5,415 nucleotides of DNA from Planctomycetota bacterium (lineage in GTDB: Bacteria > Planctomycetota > Planctomycetia > Pirellulales > UBA7805): assembly GCA_014237955.1 (NCBI GenBank), contig JABABY010000142.1, forward strand, positions 1-5,415, read 5' to 3'. Below the pieces are notes generated by a model, which worked only from the letters and a program-made list of their open reading frames with translations, was not told the origin of the DNA and searched no databases. This document shows, in pieces, positions 1-5,415 of this stretch (position 1 is the stretch's first letter; each line of letters begins with the position of its first letter). The position numbers and the translations under genes were made by a program.

Positions 1-737
1 GCAACAATGAGCATTGAAATATGACCTTCAAAGGCTGGGTGTTCCAATGCTTTTTTGGCGGATAGCCCCCGAGCGGATAATACGGGTGAGATGAGTACAA
101 TCGCCTTCACATCTTTGCCCTGTTTGAGCCCCACAAGATCTTTGTGGCTCCAGTCTTTTATCGCATAGTTCAATGCGAAAAGGGATCCGCGTCCGATGCC
201 TATGATGCAGAGCTTCTGAAGGTTTAGCTTCTTTTCATTGTTTTCCTGAAGCAAAAAACGTTTGGTTTCTTCAAGATCACTACGAATGATATGGATCATG
301 TCACTCGAGCGAAGTTTTTCTGGAACGAGATTTTCGCTCTTGCCACTTCTCGCATTGACCCTTACCGTAGAATCTCCGTGGCCCCGCAAGTCAGGAACGG
401 CGACTGCATATCCCTGAGATTGTAAAAAGCGGGCTACCTCCTCATAGTCAGACCCCTCCTCATTCCAGTCGTGGATGAGCATGACCGGTATCGTGTTTTC
501 ATCTTCAGTCCCCGGAAAATAGCGGATCGAAAGGCCAACTCCATCGCCGGTCGTTCGCGTCACGGTAATCGGTGCAGGTGGCCCGTCCTCTTCAGCCTCT
601 TTCGCCTTCGTGACAGCAACGGACACAGCAAGTATCGCCATAGGAAGCAGTGCCGTGCGTGCCAGCAGGCAGAGGCCCGCAGCAAAGAGATCCCGGCAGG
701 GACGCTGGTGGCAGTTCGTGGTGCGAAATGGATGCAT
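1..737 (-). CDS. Secreted alpha/beta-hydrolase-fold protein, 3' end cut by window edge, nucleophile Ser apparently replaced by Gly
   Basis: The frame is open from position 773 to the left edge, so about 245 N-terminal residues are visible and the C-terminus is missing. Numbering is from the ATG at 735-737. Residues 17-45 are hydrophobic and end in VTKA before an acidic stretch, which suggests a long signal peptide or membrane anchor and therefore export. The fold is recognised from MLIHDW (86-91, the oxyanion-hole strand) and DLRGHGDS (116-123), both typical of the hydrolase/serine aminopeptidase superfamily. The nucleophile elbow, normally GxSxG, reads G-I-G-R-G (180-184), so the serine position is Gly182. 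The protein may therefore bind rather than cleave. The acid and histidine of a triad would lie off the edge. From memory, planctomycetes have a family of such proteins with non-Ser elbows. In-frame ATGs at 750-752 and 768-770 are alternative starts; no start has a strong ribosome site. The substrate is unknown. Confidence 0.8.
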   Translation of the reverse strand, partial: MHPFRTTNCHQRPCRDLFAAGLCLLARTALLPMAILAVSVAVTKAKEAEEDGPPAPITVTRTTGDGVGLSIRYFPGTEDENTIPVMLIHDWNEEGSDYEEVARFLQSQGYAVAVPDLRGHGDSTVRVNARSGKSENLVPEKLRSSDMIHIIRSDLEETKRFLLQENNEKKLNLQKLCIIGIGRGSLFALNYAIKDWSHKDLVGLKQGKDVKAIVLISPVLSARGLSAKKALEHPAFEGHISMLIV

Positions 738-808
738 AGTCCTACGATACATTAGGGTGCGAAAAGGCATGCGTTAGAGAGCTCTTCGAGTCGCAACTCC
801 TGCTACAT

Positions 809-837
809 ATTGTAGATGTGTGCTATGCAGACGTCAA
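809..837 (-). promoter_or_regulatory. Sigma70-like promoter for the hydrolase-like gene
   Basis: Read on the minus strand, a -35 box TTGACG (837-832, five of six consensus bases) lies exactly 17 bp before a -10 box TACAAT (814-809, five of six). Transcription would start near 802, giving a leader of about 30-65 bases depending on which ATG of the hydrolase-like gene is used. The -10 lies within a short palindrome, CTACA-TAT-TGTAG (803-815), which could be a regulator site but is short enough to be chance. Promoter rules in planctomycetes are less well known than in Escherichia coli. Confidence 0.5.
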
Positions 838-873
838 CGTAGAGGGTTGATCGAAGGTATGAAAACCAGTTGG

Positions 874-905
874 CGGGTATAATTTTTGTCTCCTTTCGAT
901 ACCCG
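874..905 (+). promoter_or_regulatory. TATAAT -10 element overlapping an inverted repeat, possible promoter/operator for the vWA gene
   Basis: A perfect TATAAT occurs at 878-883 on the strand of the vWA gene, but the base pairs 16-18 upstream hold no recognisable -35 box. It overlaps the left arm of a perfect inverted repeat, CGGGTAT (874-880) and ATACCCG (899-905), with an 18-base spacer. The right arm falls just past the expected start of transcription. This arrangement could be an operator or a 5' leader hairpin. A 7-bp repeat with a flexible spacer is expected several times by chance in a window this size, so the assignment rests on location. Confidence 0.3.
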
Positions 906-1091
906 GGCGAGGTGGTGGGGTTATAAAAGGCACGGAGTGGTCTGTTTTTGGGCCCCCCTTTAAAAATGATCCCTGAACGGTTGTTAGAGAAGTTGGCTTA
1001 AGAGTATGGCAATGCCGATATTGTCCGGCTTAGTGTGTTGCAAGTCTTTTGCTTTATCGCTGCGCAAAAATGAACCCCCGGGGTGCATGCC

Positions 1092-3104
1092 ATGAGACTG
1101 CGGGAGCAACTGCGAAGGCGGTGGCAGATTCTTACCGGCGAGGAGGACACTCCCTTCGACGCCGATATGCCAGCTTGGCTTTTAAGCCTGTTGTTTCATC
1201 TATGTCTTCTCGGCCTGCTTATGGTCTTCCTTCACGAACTCCAGGAGGAGGATCATCCGCTGGAGTTGATTTCCACCATTATTGAACCAGACCATGAGGA
1301 AGAGGCCCCCCGAGAGTTTTTCTTTTCGGAGTTGGAGAAACCGGACATCGGCGCAAACAGTATCAATGCCCTCGATATGGCTGATGCCGCCGCGACAATC
1401 GAACAAGATATTACCGAGATGACGACGGAACAGTTGCCGATGGAGCCGACTCAAGCTCCGGTGAGTGAAATTTCATTCGAGAATATTGTCGATATGAGTG
1501 TGGCCGTGCAGGACGATCCGAACATCGTGATCCAGGGTGCCGCAGGGGTGGGTACCACAGGTGCAGCGGGTGCGATTGACCGGATCACCCAGGAGATCAT
1601 CGATTCGCTCGAAGAACGCAAGACGCTTGTGGTCTGGATGTTTGACCAGTCGGTAAGTCTCTCAGTGCAGCGTGAGGCAATCGGACGCCGGATGGGAAGG
1701 ATTTACGAGGAGCTTAACTATATCGAAACGATTGGTGACTCGCGTTTTTTGCATCATCATGACAAGCCGCTACTCTCGAGCGTGATGGCGTTTGGCCAAT
1801 CCATTTCGATCCGGACGCCGCAACCTACCGATCGAGTGGACCAACTCCAGCAGTTGGTCCATGCCATTGAGGACGACCAGACCGGTGTCGAACACGTGTT
1901 TCAGGCGGTCTATACGGCTGCAAAAGAACACAAGAAATACACATTCGGTCCAGATCGCCGAAACGTGATGTTCGTGTTGTTTACCGACGAGGCGGGAGAC
2001 GATAGTGAGGAGATGCTCGATCGTGCAGTGGATCTCTGTCAAAAGCATCGTATGCGGGTTTTTGTCGTCGGGATTCCTGCTCCCTTTGGCCGCAGGAACG
2101 TTGAGGTAAAGTGGATCGATCCGAATCCACAGTTTGACCAGAGCCCTCAGTGGGCTCCGGTTATGCATGGTCCGGAATCATTGCGCCCGGAGAGGGTGAA
2201 GCTGGCCTTTCCCGGACAACAACAGCGCGAGGAACCGCTCGATTCAGGGTTTGGCCCCTTTGCACTCACACGTCTGGCAGTCGAAACGAACGGAAAATAT
2301 TTCTGTGTCCATCCCCAGCGAGATCTTGACCGACCGGTGCGTCGGAGAGAGACCTCTCACTTGTCGGCCTATATTAAATACTTCTTCGATCCGGATGTGA
2401 TGCGGCGGTATCGCCCTGACTATGTCTCGGTCGGAGATTATATGCGGCTTCTGAAAAAAAACAGAGCAAAAATGGCATTGGTCCAAGCGGCGACATTTTC
2501 TCACACGCGGCCTCTGGAAAAGCCCCGCCTTCGTTTCCCCCGGCAGAGCGAACCGGCGCTGGTCGGTTTATTGAGCAAGGCACAAGAGCAATCGGCAAAG
2601 ATTCTCGCAGGCACTCTGGTTCAGATGGTGAATGAATTGCAGCGAGGCGAAAAGGATCGCGATAAAATCCGCAGGCCGCGGTGGCAGGCCGGCTACGACC
2701 TGGCGATGGGACGCGCCCTGGCCGCCAAGGTCCGGGCCCAGGGGTATAATCTGATGCTGGCGCGTGCGCGGCAGGGAATGAGGTTTCAGGATCCCAATAA
2801 CGATACCTGGGTGATCCGACCGAGTGAAAAAATCCTTTCCGGGAGCATGATGGAAAAGGAGGCCAATAAAGCAAAAAGCTACTTGCAACGCGTACGAGAA
2901 GATCATCCCAACACGCCCTGGGCTCTGATTGCTCAGCAGGAATTGGCCGTTCCTCTCGGTTGGGAGTGGGATGAGACGTTTGCCAACGTGAATCCTCCAC
3001 CCACCCGACCCTCGCCGGGAAACAATAACCGCCCGATGCCCCGGGACGATGTGATTAGGACAATCCAGAAACCGAAAGAGAAGCGGCCACCACCCAGGCT
3101 ATAA
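1092..3104 (+). CDS. Membrane-anchored von Willebrand factor type A (vWA) domain protein
   Basis: This 670-residue protein (numbered from the ATG at 1092) starts with a basic segment (RLREQLRRRW) followed by one membrane helix at about 28-48. By the positive-inside rule, the bulk faces away from the cytoplasm. Next come an acidic stretch (49-85) and a Gly/Ala-rich linker (147-161). The vWA domain spans about 178-405. Its metal-ion-dependent adhesion site looks complete: DQSVS (185-189, the DxSxS motif), Thr264 and Asp299 in TDEAGDD. Such domains bind protein partners through Mg2+. About 55 residues are inserted between the VFVVGIP strand and the final LAVETNGKYF segment. The C-terminal half is mostly helical and basic, with a KAKSYLQRV...HPNTPWALIAQQEL segment near 594-618 and a proline-rich basic tail. 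From memory this resembles a planctomycete vWA subfamily of unknown role. The ATG was preferred because GGGGTG lies 6 bases upstream; a GTG at 1083 would add three residues. The frame is closed by a stop at 1071. The gene is convergent with the lipoprotein gene. Confidence 0.88.
   Translation: MRLREQLRRRWQILTGEEDTPFDADMPAWLLSLLFHLCLLGLLMVFLHELQEEDHPLELISTIIEPDHEEEAPREFFFSELEKPDIGANSINALDMADAAATIEQDITEMTTEQLPMEPTQAPVSEISFENIVDMSVAVQDDPNIVIQGAAGVGTTGAAGAIDRITQEIIDSLEERKTLVVWMFDQSVSLSVQREAIGRRMGRIYEELNYIETIGDSRFLHHHDKPLLSSVMAFGQSISIRTPQPTDRVDQLQQLVHAIEDDQTGVEHVFQAVYTAAKEHKKYTFGPDRRNVMFVLFTDEAGDDSEEMLDRAVDLCQKHRMRVFVVGIPAPFGRRNVEVKWIDPNPQFDQSPQWAPVMHGPESLRPERVKLAFPGQQQREEPLDSGFGPFALTRLAVETNGKYFCVHPQRDLDRPVRRRETSHLSAYIKYFFDPDVMRRYRPDYVSVGDYMRLLKKNRAKMALVQAATFSHTRPLEKPRLRFPRQSEPALVGLLSKAQEQSAKILAGTLVQMVNELQRGEKDRDKIRRPRWQAGYDLAMGRALAAKVRAQGYNLMLARARQGMRFQDPNNDTWVIRPSEKILSGSMMEKEANKAKSYLQRVREDHPNTPWALIAQQELAVPLGWEWDETFANVNPPPTRPSPGNNNRPMPRDDVIRTIQKPKEKRPPPRL
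1837..1861. repeat. Perfect 10-bp inverted repeat with 5-base loop inside the vWA gene
   Basis: The arms TGGACCAACT (1837-1846) and AGTTGGTCCA (1852-1861) are exact reverse complements around the loop CCAGC, and a G-T wobble at 1836/1862 can extend the stem. It lies in the codons for Val-Asp-Gln-Leu-Gln-Gln-Leu-Val-His in the vWA domain, so part of the symmetry may simply come from the repeated Gln-Leu coding. There is no T-run after it, so it is not a standard terminator. As RNA it would be a stable local hairpin; a function is not shown. Confidence 0.6.
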
Positions 3105-3176
3105 AATCCGTGCGAGGAGGTAGGGGGAGCGTTCCGCTTGCGTATGTCGCGCCCATGATCGCCGCATTTGCAGATA

Positions 3177-3863
3177 TTATTCCGAGTAGAAGCGATCGAG
3201 TTTCAGCGTCTCTCGCGAGTCGTGCGGATAGAAGTTGCGGCTGATCTGATCGGCAAGCACATTGACGAATTTGTATCGGAAGCGTTTTTCTTCGCTTTTC
3301 TGATGCGCTAGGTTGAAAGGGATGCCGTTTTCTGGTGGATAAATGGTATCGATCGGATCGAGTGTGTATTCAATTTGATCCTCTTCGACATCGTAGATTT
3401 CAACCTCGGCATCAGCGGTGCCTTGCAGCATATTTTTGCCCTCATAAAGTTTGAAGGCACTCACGTCGATGGAAACGACCAAATCCGCATTCATGGCTTT
3501 TCCGAATTCGCCCAGGGATTTTAACTGGTGTTCATCAAGCCAATCAATAATTTCGTTTTGCGAGATCAGTTCGATATCATTGACATGTTCACGAAGTTTT
3601 CTGCTTACTGCTTTTGCAATTTCCCGATCGACACCGTAATACTGCATTGCTAGAGCCGTGTTCGGTTGGCAGAGGACCGCAACACGTTGTTTTTCGAGTC
3701 CCTCATATTTGGCGTCAACGTCATTGGGATTGACAACCCAGAGACCGGTGGCCACCAGAGAGCAACCTGTTGCCGGTGCCAAGAACAGAAGAAATCCCAG
3801 TAAGAGATAGGCAGCAGGAGAGTTCCAACCGAGAAAATTCTTCATCCGATATGGCCTTGTCAT
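3177..3863 (-). CDS. Small secreted lipoprotein of unknown function
   Basis: The 228-residue product has a hydrophobic signal (about 16-30) ending in the lipobox A-T-G-C, so Cys34 should be lipidated and become the mature N-terminus. Ser35 at position +2 is not an inner-membrane retention signal by the E. coli rule, so outer-membrane anchoring is likely if that rule applies. The mature part has a strand-like QRVAVLCQP (59-67), a helix (77-94) leading to DIELISQNEIIDWLDEH (96-112), a second helix (117-125), and then NADLVVSIDVSAF and ADAEVEIYDV. This alternating pattern loosely recalls the LpoB/CsgG-type periplasmic alpha/beta fold, but that is inference only. The C-terminal part contains ISRNFYPHD (207-215). 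An inner ATG at 3843-3845 (Met7) would give a tighter 28-residue signal peptide and may be the true start. The gene lies 86 bp downstream of the prepilin peptidase gene on the same strand, so it may share its transcript, but it also has a promoter-like site. I cannot name a function. Confidence 0.85.
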   Translation of the reverse strand: MTRPYRMKNFLGWNSPAAYLLLGFLLFLAPATGCSLVATGLWVVNPNDVDAKYEGLEKQRVAVLCQPNTALAMQYYGVDREIAKAVSRKLREHVNDIELISQNEIIDWLDEHQLKSLGEFGKAMNADLVVSIDVSAFKLYEGKNMLQGTADAEVEIYDVEEDQIEYTLDPIDTIYPPENGIPFNLAHQKSEEKRFRYKFVNVLADQISRNFYPHDSRETLKLDRFYSE

Positions 3864-3903
3864 TTCACAAAAGAGAGGCGTTTCCAGGCCCGTAGGCTCA
3901 GGG

Positions 3904-3932
3904 ACGATAGCATTGGCTGTCTCAATCTACAA
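3904..3932 (-). promoter_or_regulatory. Possible extended -10 promoter for the lipoprotein gene
   Basis: On the minus strand, in the gap between the prepilin peptidase and lipoprotein genes, TTGTAG (3932-3927) lies 17 bp before TATCGT (3909-3904). TGC directly precedes the latter, as in extended -10 promoters. Transcription would begin near 3897, about 35 bases before the longer lipoprotein start. The boxes match only four of six consensus bases each, so this is tentative. It suggests that the lipoprotein can be expressed independently of the peptidase. Confidence 0.35.
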
Positions 3933-3949
3933 GGCCATTTTGGAGCGTA

Positions 3950-5260
3950 TTACCGGTCCCGCGAGCATGCTGCCTTGAACCATTGCAGAATGGCCAGTAG
4001 CACCGCCATCAGGGCAAGGCTGGCCAACAGAATGATCGGGATTATCGCACCGAGCGTTGCAAAGATCGGCCCCAGATAGCCCCAGAATTGAGGCCAGAAG
4101 ATAATGAGTGCCACGGTTGCTAGGCATAAAAAAGGTCCGTAGGGAATTTCATTGTCCTTTTTGGATATCCATTGCAGCAGACCGACGATGAGACCAGCAA
4201 CGGGAGCAATAAAAAAGACGATTAACGTTGCCTGCCAACCAATAAAAGCCCCAATCATTGCCATGAGTGTTACATCGCCAAAACCCATCGCTTCTTTCTT
4301 CATGATGGCGCTCCCGGTCAACCGAACAGACCAGATAATCACGGTGCCAAATGCCATTCCAAAGAGCGATGTGATCAGGCCAGCCCAATAGAAGCCTCCG
4401 CAGTACCAGACTGCGATCGTGCTGAGAGTCCCAAGAGCCGCTATAGCTAAAATAATTTTTGAGTAACGGGTGCGTCGAATGTGGGCGAAAAAATATTGCA
4501 ACGCGCGGCGGGTTCCCCAGCAGCGATACCAGCATCGCGGTAATAGAGCAAAGCACCAAAGCCAGAGGCATCCGAGGGCCAATAGCAGAGGCCCCCAGCC
4601 GCCACCGACTGCAAAACCGTCAGACCAAGGAAGGGGGGCCGCCAGATGCATAAAATCGACATACAACCGGTCGCCGATCAGCAATTGGCGGATTGTATCC
4701 GGGGGGAGCAACCAGGGATTGATCGTGATGAATACAATTCCCAAGACGGTTCCCGGAAGGGTGATCTCATCGGGGATAATTTTTTCATCGATATCGATAC
4801 ATGTTGCTACCAACATAAGAGAGATGAGCAGGGTGTGGCCACAGAACATTTCAAGCAAGAGGCTTTTATTCAGTGGGGTCCACCAAGATGCCTCTGGGCC
4901 CATGCCGAGCAGAAAGCTGCTGCTAAACAAACCGGAACGCGTGACCTCATGCCAATAGAGAGTTGCCACGCCGAGACCGAAAAGCAGTTCGATAAACATT
5001 GGCCGAATCCAGTGTGCTTTTCCCCAAATATGTGATTCGCGTCGCAAACGCAACCAGCCGAAGATGGGGATGCGGTCAAGCAGTGTTCGTCGCGTCACCG
5101 ATTCAGAGAGCAGAGTCTCAGGCAGTCGGGACCAGGGACTGATAGCCCGGGGTTGCCATGCCAGACGGTAAATTGCCAGATTCAGGAAACTGGCGGTGAT
5201 GGTGCCCAGCAGAAAGCAGAAAAGGAGTGCCGATTCGAGAGGGATTGCGGAGAGTGGCAT
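3950..5260 (-). CDS. Prepilin peptidase, A24 (PilD/GspO) family, enlarged and lacking the cysteine cluster
   Basis: This 436-residue polytopic membrane protein should cut leader peptides from type IV pilin or type II secretion pseudopilin precursors at the cytoplasmic face of the inner membrane. Family marks in order are SFLNLAIYRL (24-33), DRIPIFGWLRLRRES (62-76), IRPMFIELLFG (85-95), CIDIDEKIIPDEITLP (154-169) with the first catalytic aspartate at Asp156, GFGDV (326-330) with the second at Asp329, and EIPYGPF (371-377). About ten hydrophobic helices are visible. Two things are unusual. The cytoplasmic loop (33-90) has no cysteine, whereas classical PilD has two CxxC pairs there. The catalytic aspartates are about 173 residues apart, against roughly 64 in PilD/TcpJ, so about 110 extra residues sit between them, including a polar stretch near 183-220 and a basic one near 249-268. 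An extra hydrophobic C-terminal segment (396-430) is also present. I recall similar forms from planctomycetes. No pilin gene is in view. The ATG at 5258-5260 has no Shine-Dalgarno; the stop is TAA. Confidence 0.92.
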   Translation of the reverse strand: MPLSAIPLESALLFCFLLGTITASFLNLAIYRLAWQPRAISPWSRLPETLLSESVTRRTLLDRIPIFGWLRLRRESHIWGKAHWIRPMFIELLFGLGVATLYWHEVTRSGLFSSSFLLGMGPEASWWTPLNKSLLLEMFCGHTLLISLMLVATCIDIDEKIIPDEITLPGTVLGIVFITINPWLLPPDTIRQLLIGDRLYVDFMHLAAPLPWSDGFAVGGGWGPLLLALGCLWLWCFALLPRCWYRCWGTRRALQYFFAHIRRTRYSKIILAIAALGTLSTIAVWYCGGFYWAGLITSLFGMAFGTVIIWSVRLTGSAIMKKEAMGFGDVTLMAMIGAFIGWQATLIVFFIAPVAGLIVGLLQWISKKDNEIPYGPFLCLATVALIIFWPQFWGYLGPIFATLGAIIPIILLASLALMAVLLAILQWFKAACSRDR

Positions 5261-5332
5261 GATAAAAATCTGGTGTGTTAAAAAACCCTATCGAATAGCA
5301 GTATGGTCTGTCTCTCGTTAGAGCCTAGCAGA

Positions 5333-5415
5333 TCACGGGTCGTCTTGCGTCTTCGGACGCCATTTGGCCAAGATCTCAACGGCAACCTGGTCGGGTGTTC
5401 TGTCTTCCGTATCGA
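5333..5415 (-). CDS. C-terminal end of a protein resembling shikimate kinase, 5' part beyond the right edge
   Basis: Only the last 26 residues before a TGA (5335-5333) are in the window. They read DTEDRTPDQVAVEILAKW and then a short polar tail. The pattern DT-x-x-x-(T/S)-P-(x)2-V-A-x-E-I-L matches the usual ending of shikimate kinases (AroK/AroL), where a VDT(D/E) strand is followed by a terminal helix; the two bases before the Asp codon fit Val, Ile, Leu or Phe. Shikimate kinase phosphorylates shikimate in the chorismate pathway in the cytosol. With so little sequence, other nucleotide-binding kinases with similar ends are possible. The gene lies 72 bp upstream of the prepilin peptidase gene on the same strand, so they may be co-transcribed. 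Confidence 0.5.
   Translation of the reverse strand, partial: DTEDRTPDQVAVEILAKWRPKTQDDP

Larger units (their letters stand above)
738..1091. other. Divergent intergenic region with outward-facing promoter candidates
   Basis: About 350 bases separate the starts of the hydrolase-like gene (minus) and the vWA gene (plus). I see no protein-like reading frame, tRNA or known riboswitch here. The contents are a minus-strand promoter (809-837), a plus-strand TATAAT inside an inverted repeat (874-905), and a low-complexity stretch of T, G, C, T and A runs at 945-966. Just before the vWA start is a CCCCGGGG palindrome (1076-1083) that contains the likely ribosome-binding bases. If the TATAAT is used, the vWA messenger would have a leader of about 200 bases, long enough for post-transcriptional control, though no structure convincingly shows this. 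Confidence 0.6.

Noticed and set aside
471..755. Plus-strand frame of 94 codons over the start of the hydrolase-like gene
   Set aside because: It is antisense to a frame with clear alpha/beta-hydrolase motifs, and its own product is basic and low in recognisable structure.
2454..2462. Run of eight A in the vWA gene giving A-AAA-AAC, a classic -1 slippery heptamer in the correct frame
   Set aside because: The -1 frame reaches a stop after about 60 codons without any recognisable domain, and I saw no obvious stimulatory structure directly downstream. Lys-Lys-Asn coding explains the run.
2374..3000. Minus-strand frame of 208 codons opposite the vWA gene
   Set aside because: The product is rich in Pro, Ser, Arg and Cys, as expected from an antisense reading, and it lies wholly within the well-supported vWA gene.
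3128..3138. Short hairpin AGCG-TTC-CGCT between the convergent vWA and lipoprotein genes, considered as a terminator
   Set aside because: The stem has only 4 bp and neither strand has a T-run next to it. The 72-bp gap shows no convincing terminator.
4470..4958. Plus-strand frames of 162 and 129 codons opposite the prepilin peptidase gene
   Set aside because: They are antisense to conserved membrane segments of the peptidase and show no domain or ribosome site.
5280..5298. CTAT-TCG-ATAG hairpin followed by six T on the minus strand, considered as a terminator between the shikimate-kinase-like gene and the prepilin peptidase gene
   Set aside because: A 4-bp AT-rich stem is too weak for intrinsic termination, and two G bases separate it from the T-run.
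5278..5415. Second open frame on the minus strand at the right edge, about 45 codons
   Set aside because: It is arginine-rich with no family resemblance and overlaps the frame that ends like a shikimate kinase. It is best seen as a shadow frame.

Overview
The window looks like ordinary chromosomal DNA from a planctomycete, probably of the Pirellula/Rhodopirellula type. This is inferred from protein style and was not searched. The pointers are a membrane-anchored von Willebrand A (vWA) protein and a prepilin peptidase that lacks the usual cysteine cluster and carries a large insertion. An alpha/beta-hydrolase-like secreted protein without its nucleophile serine also fits. Shine-Dalgarno sequences are mostly weak or absent. 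No mobile element, CRISPR array, tRNA, rRNA or phage gene is visible.

Layout, left to right. Positions 1-737 (minus) hold most of a secreted alpha/beta-hydrolase-fold protein whose C-terminus lies beyond the left edge. Positions 738-1091 are a divergent intergenic region. It carries a good sigma70-like promoter for the hydrolase on the minus strand. Facing the other way is a perfect TATAAT inside a small inverted repeat that may serve the vWA gene. Positions 1092-3104 (plus) encode a 670-residue protein with one N-terminal membrane segment and an intact metal-binding vWA domain. A 72-bp gap with no convincing terminator follows. The remaining genes are on the minus strand. From upstream to downstream they are the last 26 residues of a protein resembling shikimate kinase (5333-5415), a 436-residue prepilin peptidase (3950-5260) and a small lipoprotein of unknown function (3177-3863).

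How they may work together. Four of the five proteins are predicted to be in or beyond the cytoplasmic membrane, but the sequence does not tie them into one pathway. The prepilin peptidase would process type IV pilin or type II secretion pseudopilin precursors encoded elsewhere. The lipoprotein may be co-transcribed with it, but it also has a plausible promoter of its own. The vWA protein and the hydrolase-like protein diverge from a shared control region, so joint regulation is possible but not shown. No clearly new system was found. The best leads are the apparently nucleophile-less hydrolase, the cysteine-free enlarged prepilin peptidase, and a perfect 10-bp stem-loop inside the vWA coding sequence.
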